Shown here piece by piece: positions 45,745 through 58,000 of a stretch of DNA of 64,000 bases. The position numbers were made by a program, and so were the translations under genes. The stretch is from Onchocerca lupi. Its lineage: Eukaryota; Nematoda; Chromadorea; Rhabditida; Onchocercidae. Within the stretch, counting starts at the first letter, position 1. Each line of letters starts with the position of its first letter. Location of the stretch: assembly GCA_028564675.1 (NCBI GenBank), contig JAOVVO010000225.1, positions 46,520 through 110,519 on the forward strand, in the 5' to 3' direction. The notes under the pieces were generated by a model. That model saw nothing but the letters and a program-made list of their open reading frames with translations. It made no database searches and had not been told where the DNA came from.

Positions 45745-46460
45745 TCCGCCTCTTTTTTTTCTCTTATTCTCCGTCCTGCTCCCATCTCTCTAATAATAAT
45801 AATCCGCCTTCCTTTTTTCTCTCAAATAATAATAATTAATAATTAATAATAAGTAATAATAGTAACCCGCTTCCCTTTTTTTCTCTCATCCTCCTTCTTT
45901 CTCCATCTCTCTAATAAAAATAGTAATACTAATAATCCGCCATCCTTTTTTTTTCCTCTCATTCCTTTCTTCCTCCCATTTCTCTAATAATAATTAATAA
46001 CCAATAATCAATAATTAAATAATAATAAATGATAAATAATAGAGAATAATAATAAGTAATAATGAATAATGATAAATAATGTTAAAAAATAATAAATAGT
46101 AATAAATAATAACAATAATAATACATATTTTCACTTTAAGTAATAATAGATAATAATGAAGAATAAATAAGAATAAATAATAATAAGTAATAATAAATAA
46201 TGATAAATAATAATGAATAATGTTAAATAATAATGAATAATAATAAATAATAGTGAATAATCATAATCATAAATAATAATGAATAATAATAAACAATGAT
46301 AAATAATAATAAATAAAAATGTATAATAATAAATAATAATAAATGATAATGAATAGTAATAAATAATAATAAGTGATAATAAATAGTAATAAATAATATT
46401 AAATAATAAATAATACTGAATAATAATAAATAATAATGAACAATAATAAATAATAATAAT
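45745..46460. repeat. CT-rich minisatellite followed by TAAT/TAA satellite
   Basis: From 45745 to about 45990, four diverged blocks read CCGCCTYCCTTTTTTCTCTC, then TCTCCATCTCTCTAATAATA. From there to 46460 the sequence is almost only AATAAT, AATGAT and AATAGT units. A shorter tract of the same type continues after the LTRs at about 48040-48230. Confidence 0.85.
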
Positions 46461-47073
46461 TGTCGGAAAAAACCGAAATAACTGTATCGTAAAAATTTGA
46501 ATTTAAATTGTTTTATACTTGTGATCATTTGATGTAATAGTGAACGGTTGTTAACTATTCACATGAGTCATTTTTTTTTGACATTGTTAATCAATTGCTA
46601 CGATTTCATCACCTTCGCGCGCTTTTCTTTGTTTAGTTCATTACATAAATCCAGACATCCTTTCTTTGTGTCAAAGGATATCTATCTCACATGCTCATTA
46701 ACCTTGTGACCTTGTTACAATGCTTGTAATATATATTGGCTCTTTATGGCTATCAATGTAGCTACACCTACTTCCTTCACAGTATATAAAGGGAGGATTT
46801 TCTCATAAGGATTCTTCATACTTCATACTTTCTACACTTGTATCCACGCCATCATTTCTTTCAAATCCTTTCTCCCGATATTCTTTGTACTTTGGTTGAC
46901 AATAAATTATCGACATATTGGACTCGTTTTATAGTTTATAATAAAATTTTTAACTAGTCGTACGCTCACAATACGCTACGCGACAAAGGATATACGTAAG
47001 TAATTTTGTTACGAAGTATTCCTTTTTTACTAATACAAATTAACTATTTATATCGCGCAAAAAATTCGCGACA
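46461..47073 (+). mobile_element. Long terminal repeat, forward copy (613 bp)
   Basis: It begins TGTCGG and ends GCGACA, so the termini are the inverted pair TGTCG/CGACA. It has a promoter-like TATATAAA at 46783-46790 and the poly(A) signal AATAAA at 46901-46906, giving a U3-R-U5 order on the plus strand. It is followed after 7 nt by a tRNA-complementary primer-binding site in the correct orientation. There is no gag-pol interior. The same LTR occurs inverted at 47139. Confidence 0.85.
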
Positions 47074-47080
47074 TAAGAAT

Positions 47081-47129
47081 TGGTGCCGGAGGTGAGGTTC
47101 GAACTCACGACCTCCAGATTATGAGACTC
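47081..47129 (-). other. tRNA-Met 3'-half copy acting as (extended) primer-binding site
   Basis: On the minus strand this reads as the 3' half of an elongator tRNA-Met: anticodon loop CTCATAA (anticodon CAT), variable region, T arm GTGAGTTCGAACCTCAC, acceptor strand CTCCGGC and a final ACCA. CCA is not encoded in nuclear tRNA genes, so the source was a mature tRNA. No 5' half is present. For the LTR at 46461-47073 it is in the position and orientation of a primer-binding site, but it extends about 49 nt instead of the usual 8-18. Confidence 0.8.
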
Positions 47130-47138
47130 AATTTTTTA

Positions 47139-47760
47139 TGTCGCGAATTTTTTTTGCGCGATATAAATAGTCAATTTATATTAGTAAAAAAGGAATACTT
47201 CGTAACAAAATTACTTACGTATATCCTTTGTCGCGTAGCGTATTGTGAGCGTACGACTAGTTAAAAATTTTATTATAAACCATAAAACGAGTCCAATATG
47301 TCGATAATTTATTGTCGACCAAAGTACAAAGAATATCGGGAGAAAGGATTTGAAAGAAATGATGGCGTGGATACAAGTGTAGAAAGTTTGAAGTATGAAG
47401 TATCCTTATAAGAAAATCCTCCCTTTATATACTGTGAAGGAAGTAGGTGTGGCTACATAGATAGCCGTAAAGAGCCAATATATATTACAAGCATTGTAAC
47501 AAGATCACAAGGTTAATGAGCATGTGAGATAGATATCCTTTGACACAAAGAAAGGATGTCTGGATTTATGTAATGAACTAAACAAAGAAAAGCGCGCGAA
47601 GATGGCGAAATCGTAGCAATTGATTAACTTTGATTAACAATGTCAAAAAAAATGACTCATGTGAATAGTTAGCAACCGTTCACTATTACATCAAATGATC
47701 ACAAGTATAAAACAATTTAAATTCAAGTTTTTACGATACAGTTATTTCAGTTTTTTCCGA
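47139..47760 (-). mobile_element. Long terminal repeat, inverted copy (about 622 bp)
   Basis: It is near-identical to the reverse complement of 46461-47073, including the TATA box and AATAAA on the minus strand. Its outer end reads TTTTTTCCGAGG where the other copy predicts CCGACA, so the last two bases of the terminus are altered. Small indels and scattered substitutions separate the copies. No obvious target-site duplication flanks the pair. Confidence 0.85.
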
Positions 47761-48392
47761 GGATAAAAAAAGAAATAGCTTTAAAGCTGACAACTAGCGG
47801 TTAAGCAGTAGCCTTGAATTGGTCAGCAACCGAACCGGTCCAATGCATTACTCCGCTCATCCACCGCAAAAGATGCATTCATACTTGCGCTCATGAGTTA
47901 CAAAATTCGCAAAAATTCAAATTAGCGATTCGCGCCAAAACAAAACTATCACAAGAAATCATGTTTTTTGCAGAAATGCACGCAATTTTAGCAGAGAAAT
48001 CTCAATAGCGCCTTGGAATGGCTCGGAACTGGAATGATAATAACAATGATAATATTAATAACAATGATAATATTTTCACGTGTAAGTAATAATAAATAAT
48101 AAATAAGACTGAATGTTAATAAGTAATGGTAAATAATAACAAATAATGATAAATAACGATAAATGATAGTAAATAACAAATAGTAATAAAAATAACAAAT
48201 ACTTATAAATAATGATAAATATTTAAAAACATGCGCATATTACAATGCAACGTTATATCAAAACTTCAAAGCAACAGGTAAAGACTTTCCAGTATCTAAG
48301 ATTTTGAATTAATATAAATAAAGCCGTGTTTAGGAATTTTCGGAGGTTTATGATTTTGAACAAACGAACATTGATATTTTTATTTGTATAGA

Positions 48393-49432
48393 TTAGCTGA
48401 GCCGAACACGGCATTTCCTATCTACTCGTTACAAATTATAGAAATAATTTATCAGATTCAAGTACGGTAACTATCAAACGAAGATACAATAACAAAATAA
48501 AGTAAGCCTATTGTAAAAATGAAGTAGGAAAAACTAAATTTCTGTCAATTTCCTTTACAACTTAACTTATCTTAAATCTTTTAACTATCAATTACATATT
48601 TTACGTATTGCAAACTAAGAGGGAAAAATCGGAAGCTATTCATATCAAAGAATTCGGTCTTATAATTTAAATAATTTCTGAATATTGATAAAAATTTGAA
48701 ATTCAGGTAATAAAACTTTTTATTTAAAAATGTGACAATTTCAGTTCCACCAATTTTCTTAAATTTAAAATATCATTTGCATGAAATAGAGGATGTCGCT
48801 GTTTCTCTCTGATCATGACAAAATTGTAGGGGTGAATTATATTTTCATTTTTCAGAGATTTCTTCGATTTTGTTGTTTCACTCATTTAGAAACGAACCTC
48901 AAACTTGGATAATTAAATCTTTATTATGGTAAATTTGTTAATCAACGAACGCAGCAATTATATCAACAACAATTATAACAATACAATTTCGATGATATCA
49001 AAGGGATGACTTTCATGAAGAGAACATAATACGAAGGAAAGGAAATATGGTTACGCAATAAAAGAAAAATTCAATACCACGAGCTGGACCATTTGACCAA
49101 GGTTGTCGCTGTCCATCCTTTCAAATGATTTTTCTGCTTAGGACACTCTTTTTCATGGATGGAGGATTCTGATACCATTTCCGGGCTAGAAGAAAACTCG
49201 TTTGTTGTCTCAGGAGCATGTGCCTTTGTTAGTCATGAGAATGTGCTTGTGGCAAGAGCATGATGAAAGTGAACTCTTTTTTAAAGCTCATTAACTTAAT
49301 AGACAAAAAAATAATTTCACAATTAACTACACCAAATATGCAATGTCAAATTAAAAAAAAAAAAAAAAAAAAAAAAGGAATCACTGGTTTTCTTCTTTTA
49401 TCCTCGCAATTTCAGCGACAGAGAAAAAGGAA
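48393..49432. other. Region between the repeat cluster and the ZIP gene
   Basis: It contains the SL1-like sequence, a GC-richer segment (49070-49270) and an A run of about 24 bases. On the minus strand, 49232-49071 is open for 53 codons (includes ETTNEFSSSPEMVSESSIHE) and could be 3' UTR, an alternative last exon of the ZIP gene, or chance. Confidence 0.45.
48898..48919 (-). ncRNA. SL1-like spliced-leader sequence, variant or pseudogene
   Basis: On the minus strand these 22 nt match the nematode SL1 leader (from memory) at 20 of 22 positions, with A for G at position 2 and T for C at position 11. The leader ends CCAAGTTTGAG and is directly followed by GT (GAG|GTTCGT), the splice-donor arrangement of an SL RNA gene. 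A possible Sm site (AATTTTG) lies about 95 nt downstream, further than in known SL RNAs, and no clear terminal hairpin is seen. It may be a decayed SL RNA gene or a divergent leader. Confidence 0.45.
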
Positions 49433-52400
49433 TCATTTGATAGAATCTGAATTAATATTTTGATCCATAGCACGAAAATTTCCTTCAAAATATTGAAAAA
49501 CACTTATTGTCAAAACACCCAATGTTACTGCAATTATTTCTTCTCTTACCGCTTTTGAATCATTCCGCTGTTCAAATAAAACCTAAAAATGAAAGTAAAA
49601 AGTAAAAAATAAAAGAATGATAAAATTCAAAATAAGTTTCGCTTAGTATTCAGTCTGAAAAATAAAAAGAAATTAATTAAAATCACCTAAAAAAAGGAAA
49701 AGATGATTAAAATCGTTTTTTTCTTTTGTAAATTTTCTCTCTAAATCAACTTTTGATGTAAAATTCAAGTAACTTAATCAAAATATCATTCGCAACTCAT
49801 TTTTTTTTTTGCTTTTTTCGTTTATTTAAAAGTTTGCAAATTCAGTGAGGTAAAGGAATGAAAGAGTACTTCTAAAAATGTCACAAAAATGAATGTTCCA
49901 ATAGCAAGTCCTTCGAGAATCAATATAATACCTTGTCGCCAGAATTCGTCCATATTAGCATACTGAATAAATTTTTTCAAAATAATAGAAAATAATATTT
50001 GAAAGGAATACATAATTTTATAATAGCATTTATAAGTAGGGTATTGATTTTGCATAAAATTTCTTAAATGAATAAATATTCTAAAACCCAATTGAAATTA
50101 TTGCTTTCAAATTTAATATGATGAAAATCTTCTTCCCTTTTTTGCAAAAAAAAATTTAAGATGTAATGAAAAAAAAAAAAACTTAAATAATAAAATTTTT
50201 GACAAATTAATGCAAAAATAAAATAATGGAATTTTCAAATCAAAATTTTCTCAATTACCTGTAAGAATAATCCTGCAAATGATCCTATTGGTGTCATTAA
50301 TGAATATATTGTTATTGTCGCAATAACAATTTTAACCTGTTGCGCAACTGTTCGTGATATTTGTAAGCCAACGCTAAATGCTTCGATACCTTTATGTAGT
50401 AAAAGTGAAATAAACAATGTGATCATACGAAATTTTTCATCCTAAAAAATTTGAAATTAAAAATATAAAAGAAAAATTCAATTACTTATTTATTTATTTC
50501 TGTTATTATTTGTCTGCATTTAAATAATGAAACTTATTTTGAGTATAATGTATTTTATTAATTATTTCCTTGTAATATTCATATAATTTTGCTCGATATT
50601 TTAATATTAAATATAATAATAATCCTATAATGTGTGTTTCTTTGAATTTTCAGATAATAGTTGATACTTTTCAATTCTTTTTTATCATAATTACTTGTAT
50701 ACATTAAAAAGCTAAATATTAAGATGATATTTGATATTGTCAATTGCTGAATACATTCAAATTGTACTACTGATAAAATGGAATATTTTCATAAAAATAT
50801 TGAAAAAAATATTTTTTAATATTTAAGAGCAAAGAACGAAACACGTTCTCCACCGATTGCTTGAAAATATGATATAAAGTAAATGCGGTATGTAAAAAAA
50901 CGTTAACATTGCAAATAATTTTATGAAGAATTAATTATTATGATAATTACTTGGAATATTTAATTAAATCCAATTCATTACTAAAATTATTATTGTTTTT
51001 TCTCGACTTTTTCCACTTATATATTAAATTGATTCCATCCACTGAATGGATAATGATAATCATTTTAATCTATTATGCTATGATATTTTATAATATTGCT
51101 CAGATTAAGACAGTAGTATAGATAAAAAATTATAATAAAATAGAATAAAATAAAACTATCATAAAATTTTCATTGTCAGAAATATAAAATGTCGTATTAT
51201 AAAAAAAATATATATATAGAATAAAATCATAATTATCATGAAAAGTTATCAAAGATCTAAATCATCACAGCTTAACAGCTATTTTATTCCAAATTTACTA
51301 ATTAATTAACTAATTAATTCAGCTGACATGTGAATTTTGATTAAAAATTTAAAATAAAAGTAAGAAAGATGCATGTTTGTAATGATATTATCATATCATT
51401 TCTCTTTCTTCTTTTCTCTCCCTCTATCTTTCTCGCTCATTTTTCTCTTTTCAATCTAAGAACAAAATTTTAAATTTAATACATAAAATTAAATAATTTT
51501 AAATTGATGCTTACCTGTACGCCAAGTGCAATACCTTCAAGTACTGAATGAAATGACATTGCTATAGTAAATGTAATTGAATGTATAATACCATTTGCTC
51601 GAATACTATTACTACGACTCCTTCTACTGACAATTTCAATATCACAACTAAAATTTTCAATTTTTAATTTAATTCCGAAAAAAAAATGTTATAACAAATT
51701 TTAATTCAAAAATATTATTCTGCAACAGAATTTTTTGCAAAAAATTGTCTGCATGACACATTTGCACACTTATTTTTATCTGGCATCATCAGTATATTTA
51801 AAGAAATTAATTCCGGAAAAATGATTTTATTCTGAAAAATTATCTTATTAATCGCCAAGCTCATTTCGAAAAGTTTACTTTCACGGAAAAAGGATAATAA
51901 GAAATATTACAGAAGCACTCACAAATTCTAATATTAAAATTCGCAAAATTTTTTATTAAAATATTAGGAAGGAAGTCATCTCATCGATTCCTTAAAAAGA
52001 TTCCCCACATAAAAATGATTCAGACAATAGCAAAATTCGAAATCGAAGGTAAGCAATGAAGCAGTGTGAGAGCTATTTCATGATTATTTATCTCTAAATG
52101 CAAAAGATCACGTAAATGACGTTTTTTTATGATGACGTACGTAACTTACTCAACGATCTCACCGTTACATTCGACATCTTTTGTTTCAAGTGCCTGATAT
52201 ACTCGTGAAGATTCTATTTCATGTTCCAATTTTACTTCTTTACCTTTTGATAATTTCGACATTTCCACTTCTTTCCTAAATAATTGTTTTTCTAATAATA
52301 TTAATGATAATTTTTTCTTTTAAAATTCGTTATTTTCTCAAAATATTAATTAGCAAGACGAGCTATTGTTTAGCATAAATATTCTTCAAATCATCTAAAA

Positions 52401-55091
52401 TATTTGCTTACAAATTCCCAAAACTTGATATATTAATATTTATTTTTGGAATACTTTCCAAGTTATCAAAGAGATAATTTTTTAATCCAACAATAAAATG
52501 AAATAATTCCTGTTTGTTTGTTTTTTTTCTCATCTAGCGCTTGGATAGGAAATAACGATTTTATGATAAATATTTCACAAACAAAAAAAAAAATAAATTG
52601 AACTTTTTTCTTTTTTTTAAATCTTAAAATTATTCAATACAAACAAAAAAGATCTATTTGAAGAAAAATTTATGATTAAAAAAGTATAAATTTTTATGGA
52701 CGAAAAACAATAAGTGCAATCTTACACGTTTGCTTGATTTTTCTTTGCTTTCGAAAAAATCCAAGTAAATATTTCTTCGAGAATATAAACGGACAAAATT
52801 CCAACACAAATAAGAAATCCTGGCACAGGATATGTTGTGTCCCAGGATGTTGTTTCTTTAAATTTTCGAAAATTTTCACTGAAAATAATATTCAACAAAT
52901 AGTTATTAAATTTAAACAATCTGAAAACTTTAACCATGAATAATTTGTCAAATTTTTTTTTTTTTTTTCATTAGAATCGTATAAATTTTTCCAAATAAAC
53001 AATTTTTGAAGTTTCAAATCGAATTATCACAGTTATTTTATGCCATCCTTGCTTTCTAAATTAATCAGTTATCGATTACTTTATAAGATTTTGTGAATTA
53101 TTTCAAGTTATTCATATTTTTATCTTGTCAATCCATCTGTTGTAAAATGCCTATTGTTTAAGCTATCAATGACCCGATGATACTGATTAATTCATTCTGG
53201 ATGAATCTAATGAAACTTAAAAAAGCGTTAGCAAATAATTTCAAGCCAAAGTCTTTCTGCGAGTTATAGAATGTTTTTAAGAAAGAAATTCAAAATTTAT
53301 AAAAAGAATTCCTTTTTTTCCTTTGCTATTTCTATGGTTAATTCAAACTATGCATAAAATACAATGATAAAAATGTTTCACTTGTTGGTAGAAGCGAAAT
53401 CTTTTATAATATAATTATTACGGAATAATCAAAATATTCTGTAATATTTCTCAGACAACTGAATCACATTCACATCTCGGCACAAAGATCTTTGTTCTCT
53501 CATCTTCCAATCTGCTGATAGAGCTTATGTGCATAATGTGAAATGTTAAATCCATGTTACTGTTACTGGTCAGGATTTTACAAGGACTGAATATCATAAA
53601 CATTGTCTTTTTTATCCTTTGTCCTGATAATCAACCGTTTCTATAGATTCTCCATCCATTATCAATATCAGTACCAAAAAGCGTTCAAGTCAGCGGGAAC
53701 AGTAACCATATAAAAAGGAGATTTTCGAGTCAGTAGTAGGAGCAGTATCTTCAACAGCAATGTCAATCCGAATTAGTTTCTGCGGCAGTTCAATCTCAGT
53801 TCAATTTCAAAAACAGTTTCGAGAGCACGAGCGGCAATTGAGCAGGATTAACAATGGTAGTGAAGTGGAAAGAAACAAAAATCGCAAAAGTTCGCAGGAA
53901 AATGCAATAACGTAGTAAACATTCGAATGACTTTTACTATCTTTTATTATTTACCATGTATTGTTCATTTAATTCTTATTATTATTGTATGAGCGCGATA
54001 TTTTGCATAATATCATATAAACCCAATAAAGCATTTTTGCTGACCCATCCGAGTCACAATAGTAAGAAGAAGCAATCTCCAGTTCTACCAGATTACGATC
54101 CAAATCACAAACTATCAAATCTTTTTTCCAACATCACTTTTTTTCATAAATTATGAGCAATTATTAATGTAATTAATTTCATAATTAACGAAGAGAGAAA
54201 GAAAGGGTGCTAAGAATATATTTCTAACGACAATATTTTTCCCTATTTTAATTTTTAATTTTTAATTTTATTTCGAAATTTTGAAATTTTTTAAATAACT
54301 TACTTGAGATGTGGCAATGTATCCAAGAAACAAGTGGCCAAAAAGACGCCACCAGCATAGCATGACATTATGGACAGGATGACCGATGCTCGCCGATTCA
54401 TTACACCGTTCGGAGCAATCATTGTCATAAGCTAAAATTTGAAAAATTTTAAACAAATTACTGTAGTACAGTAAACTTGCTCTAATACGGTAAGATATAT
54501 CTTATATTGAAATTTATCAATTCAAATTACTTATGAATAACGGCAAAATATACCTGGTAGAATAATCCAGTGGAATTGGTAATTTCAAACAAATTTATCT
54601 CACTTTAATAGCATATTTTTTAGTTGGTCCAAAAAATGTATTCTCTTTAAAATTATTCATTACTAGTTACAGTTCTTGATATTTACAAGAAAATCGTTTG
54701 CTAGCCAAATGCCAAATTGTTTATTTGATTAATACAAAACAAGTTAAATAACTTTGTGAAACTGAAATAACACATCAAGAGATGATTTTTTGCTAATTTC
54801 AGATGCCTATGGCTGATGCAAAAATTTATTCTTAGATAAAAATTAATGAAAATCTATTGGAATGTTGGAATTTTCAAATAAAATTGTGGATTCCAACATT
54901 TACTACTTTTATAAATTGCAGATTTGCTTGCATATTGCGAACAAATCGTGAACTTTTTCACAGATTGCTATAAACAGCAAACTTAACAATTTTCTCTCTT
55001 TTAAACTTACTTTAAATGGAGCAAATCCAGCAATTGTTGTTGTTAGGAACATCGCAACAGCGAAAATTATTTGCATAGTAGATTCATTCAT
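49433..55091 (-). CDS. ZIP-family (SLC39) zinc/iron transporter, ZIP1/2/3-like (complete, 348 aa)
   Basis: Eight exons on the minus strand join in frame: 55091-55011, 54431-54304, 52878-52726, 52275-52150, 51647-51515, 50441-50259, 49962-49870 and 49582-49433. Membrane spans are visible near residues 7-24, 41-62 (SCYAGGVFLATCFLDTLPHL), about 90-110 (GFLICVGILSVYILEE), 187-206 (ending FHSVLEGIALGVQ, the TM4 signature with His196 and Glu200), 214-232 (HKGIEAFSVGLQ, His223/Glu227), and three more, the last in exon 8 (IIAVTLGVLTISVFQYF). TM4 and TM5 carry the metal-binding residues. The family imports Zn2+ (and related ions) into the cytosol. The loop between TM3 and TM4 is long and charged but lacks the usual His cluster. 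Exon 7 could read through to a stop at 49822, giving a version without TM8. Intron 2 contains an LTR-like stretch; intron 5 a small repeat fragment. Confidence 0.93.
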
Positions 55092-58000
55092 TTTTCTGGA
55101 CTTCTTACTGTAAGAAGCTATTAAATTAAAGACAAACTTTTAATATATCATCTTTTTTAAACTACGGTAATACTATAATCAATGGGGAAATCAAGTGTAG
55201 GGAAGTAACAAACAATATGAATTTTGAAAATTGAAAATTTTCATATTCATTAGATACGAAATTTTCATTAATACTGTGAATTTTTCAGAAAAAAAAAAAT
55301 CAAGACATCGAATTTAGTCTTGCAATCAAATAAACTTACTACTTTTCTCATAATAATATTTTAATTTCGCTTTAATTATTAAGTTTGAAACGCATTAAAC
55401 GGAAACAAATTTTTGGGAAAATTTTAAGAATCTTGGAAATAAAAAATAAACTTTACTTCTACGCTTCTATTCAAATTTCTTGACTTGTGCATGAATCTTG
55501 CAATTTGATATGGTAGTTTCAATCAAATTTGAAATAATTTGATAAAGTCTGGAAAGAAATATTAAAGAAGAATGGAATCGTTCGCTTGAATATTTAACTT
55601 CTAGTTTGAAATAAAAAAAATAAGCTAACCGAAATATTTTGAAAATACAAATAATGACAAAATGATTTCCATATAAGTATAAAAATTAAACATAATTATT
55701 CGATTAGAACGGAACAATGTGTTTAAAGTATTCGTTAGTGTAATGAAATATACATCGAGATGATAAAAATAATATGCCGATACGTTAATAAAATACATGA
55801 AAACTCCAAAAAAAAACCGCTTAAAGATGATAAATATATTTTTTTAAACAATTTAGGAATTTTGCATAATTTAATTTCTTGTTAGACTTATGATTGACTT
55901 AGTTATGCAAATTTTCGGTGAAAAAACAATCCTTTAATTTTCTAGCTTTCTTTAAATTTTTACTAAGATGTTTAACTATATAATGTAATAATATCTCGGC
56001 AAAAATCACCACATTATAGTTTAATAAAAAGAAAAAATTAAATTTCGTGCAAAATTTCAATTAAATATTTAAAACTGAAAAAAAAAAAAGAATATAATGT
56101 AATTTATTTGCTTTCAACAAATGAAAAATATACGCAAAATTTTCTGATCAAATTCAAAAAAGAAAAAAAAGATTTCAAATTATAACAATGCATGACACAT
56201 TGATGATAAATTTTGATGAATTCATTAAACGTACTAATTATAATTCAAAAATCAATTAAAAATTAAAATTTGGTATTTTCTATCGATAATTTAGAACAGC
56301 TTAAGAATTTATTATATTTATACCTAATTTCTATTTGAAAGAAATAGAATGTAAAATTGTTTTGCCATGGTTATGCATCTAAATCATATTCGAAATAAAT
56401 ATAATAATTTCGTATAAATAAATATATCAATTATTATACTAATTTCTCAAATTATTAATAAAATATACGATAGAATATGGCAAACTAACATTTATGATTG
56501 AAGCAAGAATGAGCTGCACTGTTGTTTATATCATATTTTATTTGAAAATTTGTTATCGTTAATGATGATATTTTGATTTAAACACAAATTTTTACTGCAG
56601 CAAAACATTTACCATTTATGCGATTAATTTTGCAGTTATATGACATGCCATCAGACAGAAATAAAAAATGTTTTGATTATATTAGTATTTAAAATTTGAT
56701 TGTTGATTTGTACTAAATTTCAATTTTGTGTTTTGTAGAATAAAATTCGATGTAATATAAAATATTTACTAATATTTTAAAATTTCAACAAATAATTCTG
56801 CACTCTATCGAATCACTGTTTATTATTATTATTATTAAAATGAAGCTATCATTTAAAATAATATTAAAAGTTCTCATTCAATAAAGATAAATATTTTTCT
56901 AAAAAATTATTTGAAATTTTTGTTTAAAATTTAAAAATTGTAGAAATTTGTAATTTTAAAATTTAAATATTTGTTAGTAATTTTAAAATGAACGCATTTA
57001 TTAGTTCAAATGAACAATGCAATTTTAAAATTAACGTTAATAATATAATTTTAAAATTAAGTTTAAAGTTTCAAAACATAAGCATAAGCAGCTTATGTTG
57101 ATCAATTATTGGCTTTCATAGTATATCTTTCGTTTTAATAGACTATTTCGAAATTTAAATTTTAAAAAACATCTCGCTAAATTGAACTGTTCAAATACCG
57201 TTAAACAAGCATTTCATGGATAAGATCAAAGTTTAAACATCAACACTTGAAATGCCCAAATTAATCATCAGAAGATAATCATGCTTCATCTTATGATATT
57301 AACGAAATTTTAAAAAAATTATACTTTCTTTGCCGAAAAAATCTAAAATTTGTTATACTTATTAAAAAAATAAAAAAAGGAAAAAAAAAGAGAAAAAAAA
57401 TACAACTAAACAACTTATCCCTAAAAAAATTAGTTAAACAAATAAAGAATGCAGCAAAAATAAAAAAAGTACAAAATAAATCAAGAATTAAAAGAATAAT
57501 CTGAAATAATTAACCCAAAATTCTAATTAAACCATAGGATGTTATTTTGCTTACATCAGGAATCCTCACTGAAATGTAATTTTAATTCAACCGAAAAATT
57601 TTTTAAATATTAATTTATTATAATTTATTTACTAAAGTTAATAAAATTTCCTACTGCTCATTATGTTCATTTCTTAAGCTTTCAATTTTCAACTGAAATT
57701 CATCCGAAATAAGAAAAGAAAGCCCGCTCAGTTATTCAAATTCAAATATTTTACTTTTAATTTTGAGAAAAAAAAATGAATAGAAATCCGATAATAAACA
57801 GCAAAATATTCAAAAAAGCGAATTCTCTAGTAACAAGAATTATATAAGGATTTCGAGAAAGAATGCTAAAAAAGAAGAAATTATTGATTAGTCAAACTAT
57901 TTGCTGATAATTTCATCTTTAAATTATTTGCAATCAGTTAAACCAATAAATACTTCCTCTTGGTATAATTTCTAATCTTTTATTTAAATATTTATTTAAC

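Larger units (their letters stand above)
45558..48392. mobile_element. Large element with terminal inverted repeats, carrying satellite DNA and nested LTRs
   Basis: The left end (45558 onward, TCTATATAAATAAAAATG) is identical in its first 26 bases to the left end of the 19666-20281 element, and the following 180 bp are clearly homologous. The right end (48371-48392) is the reverse complement of the left with three mismatches in 22. The sequence before it (TAAGATTTTGAAT, GATTTTGAACAAACG) also matches the shorter copy. The interior is expanded by a CT-rich minisatellite, a TAA/TAAT satellite and an inverted LTR pair. A 62-codon open stretch at 47820-48008 is unassigned. No transposase or helicase is encoded, so it is non-autonomous. 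Confidence 0.65.

Noticed and set aside
46223..46528. 101-codon minus frame rich in Tyr, Leu and Ile
   Set aside because: It translates the TAA/TAAT satellite and the start of the LTR.
47081..47129. Functional tRNA-Met gene
   Set aside because: Only the 3' half is present and the terminal CCA is encoded, so it is a copied tRNA fragment.
47814..48008. Open stretch beside the inverted LTR, considered as a gag remnant
   Set aside because: No ATG near its start, no zinc knuckle or protease motif, and its position outside the LTR pair does not fit an element interior.
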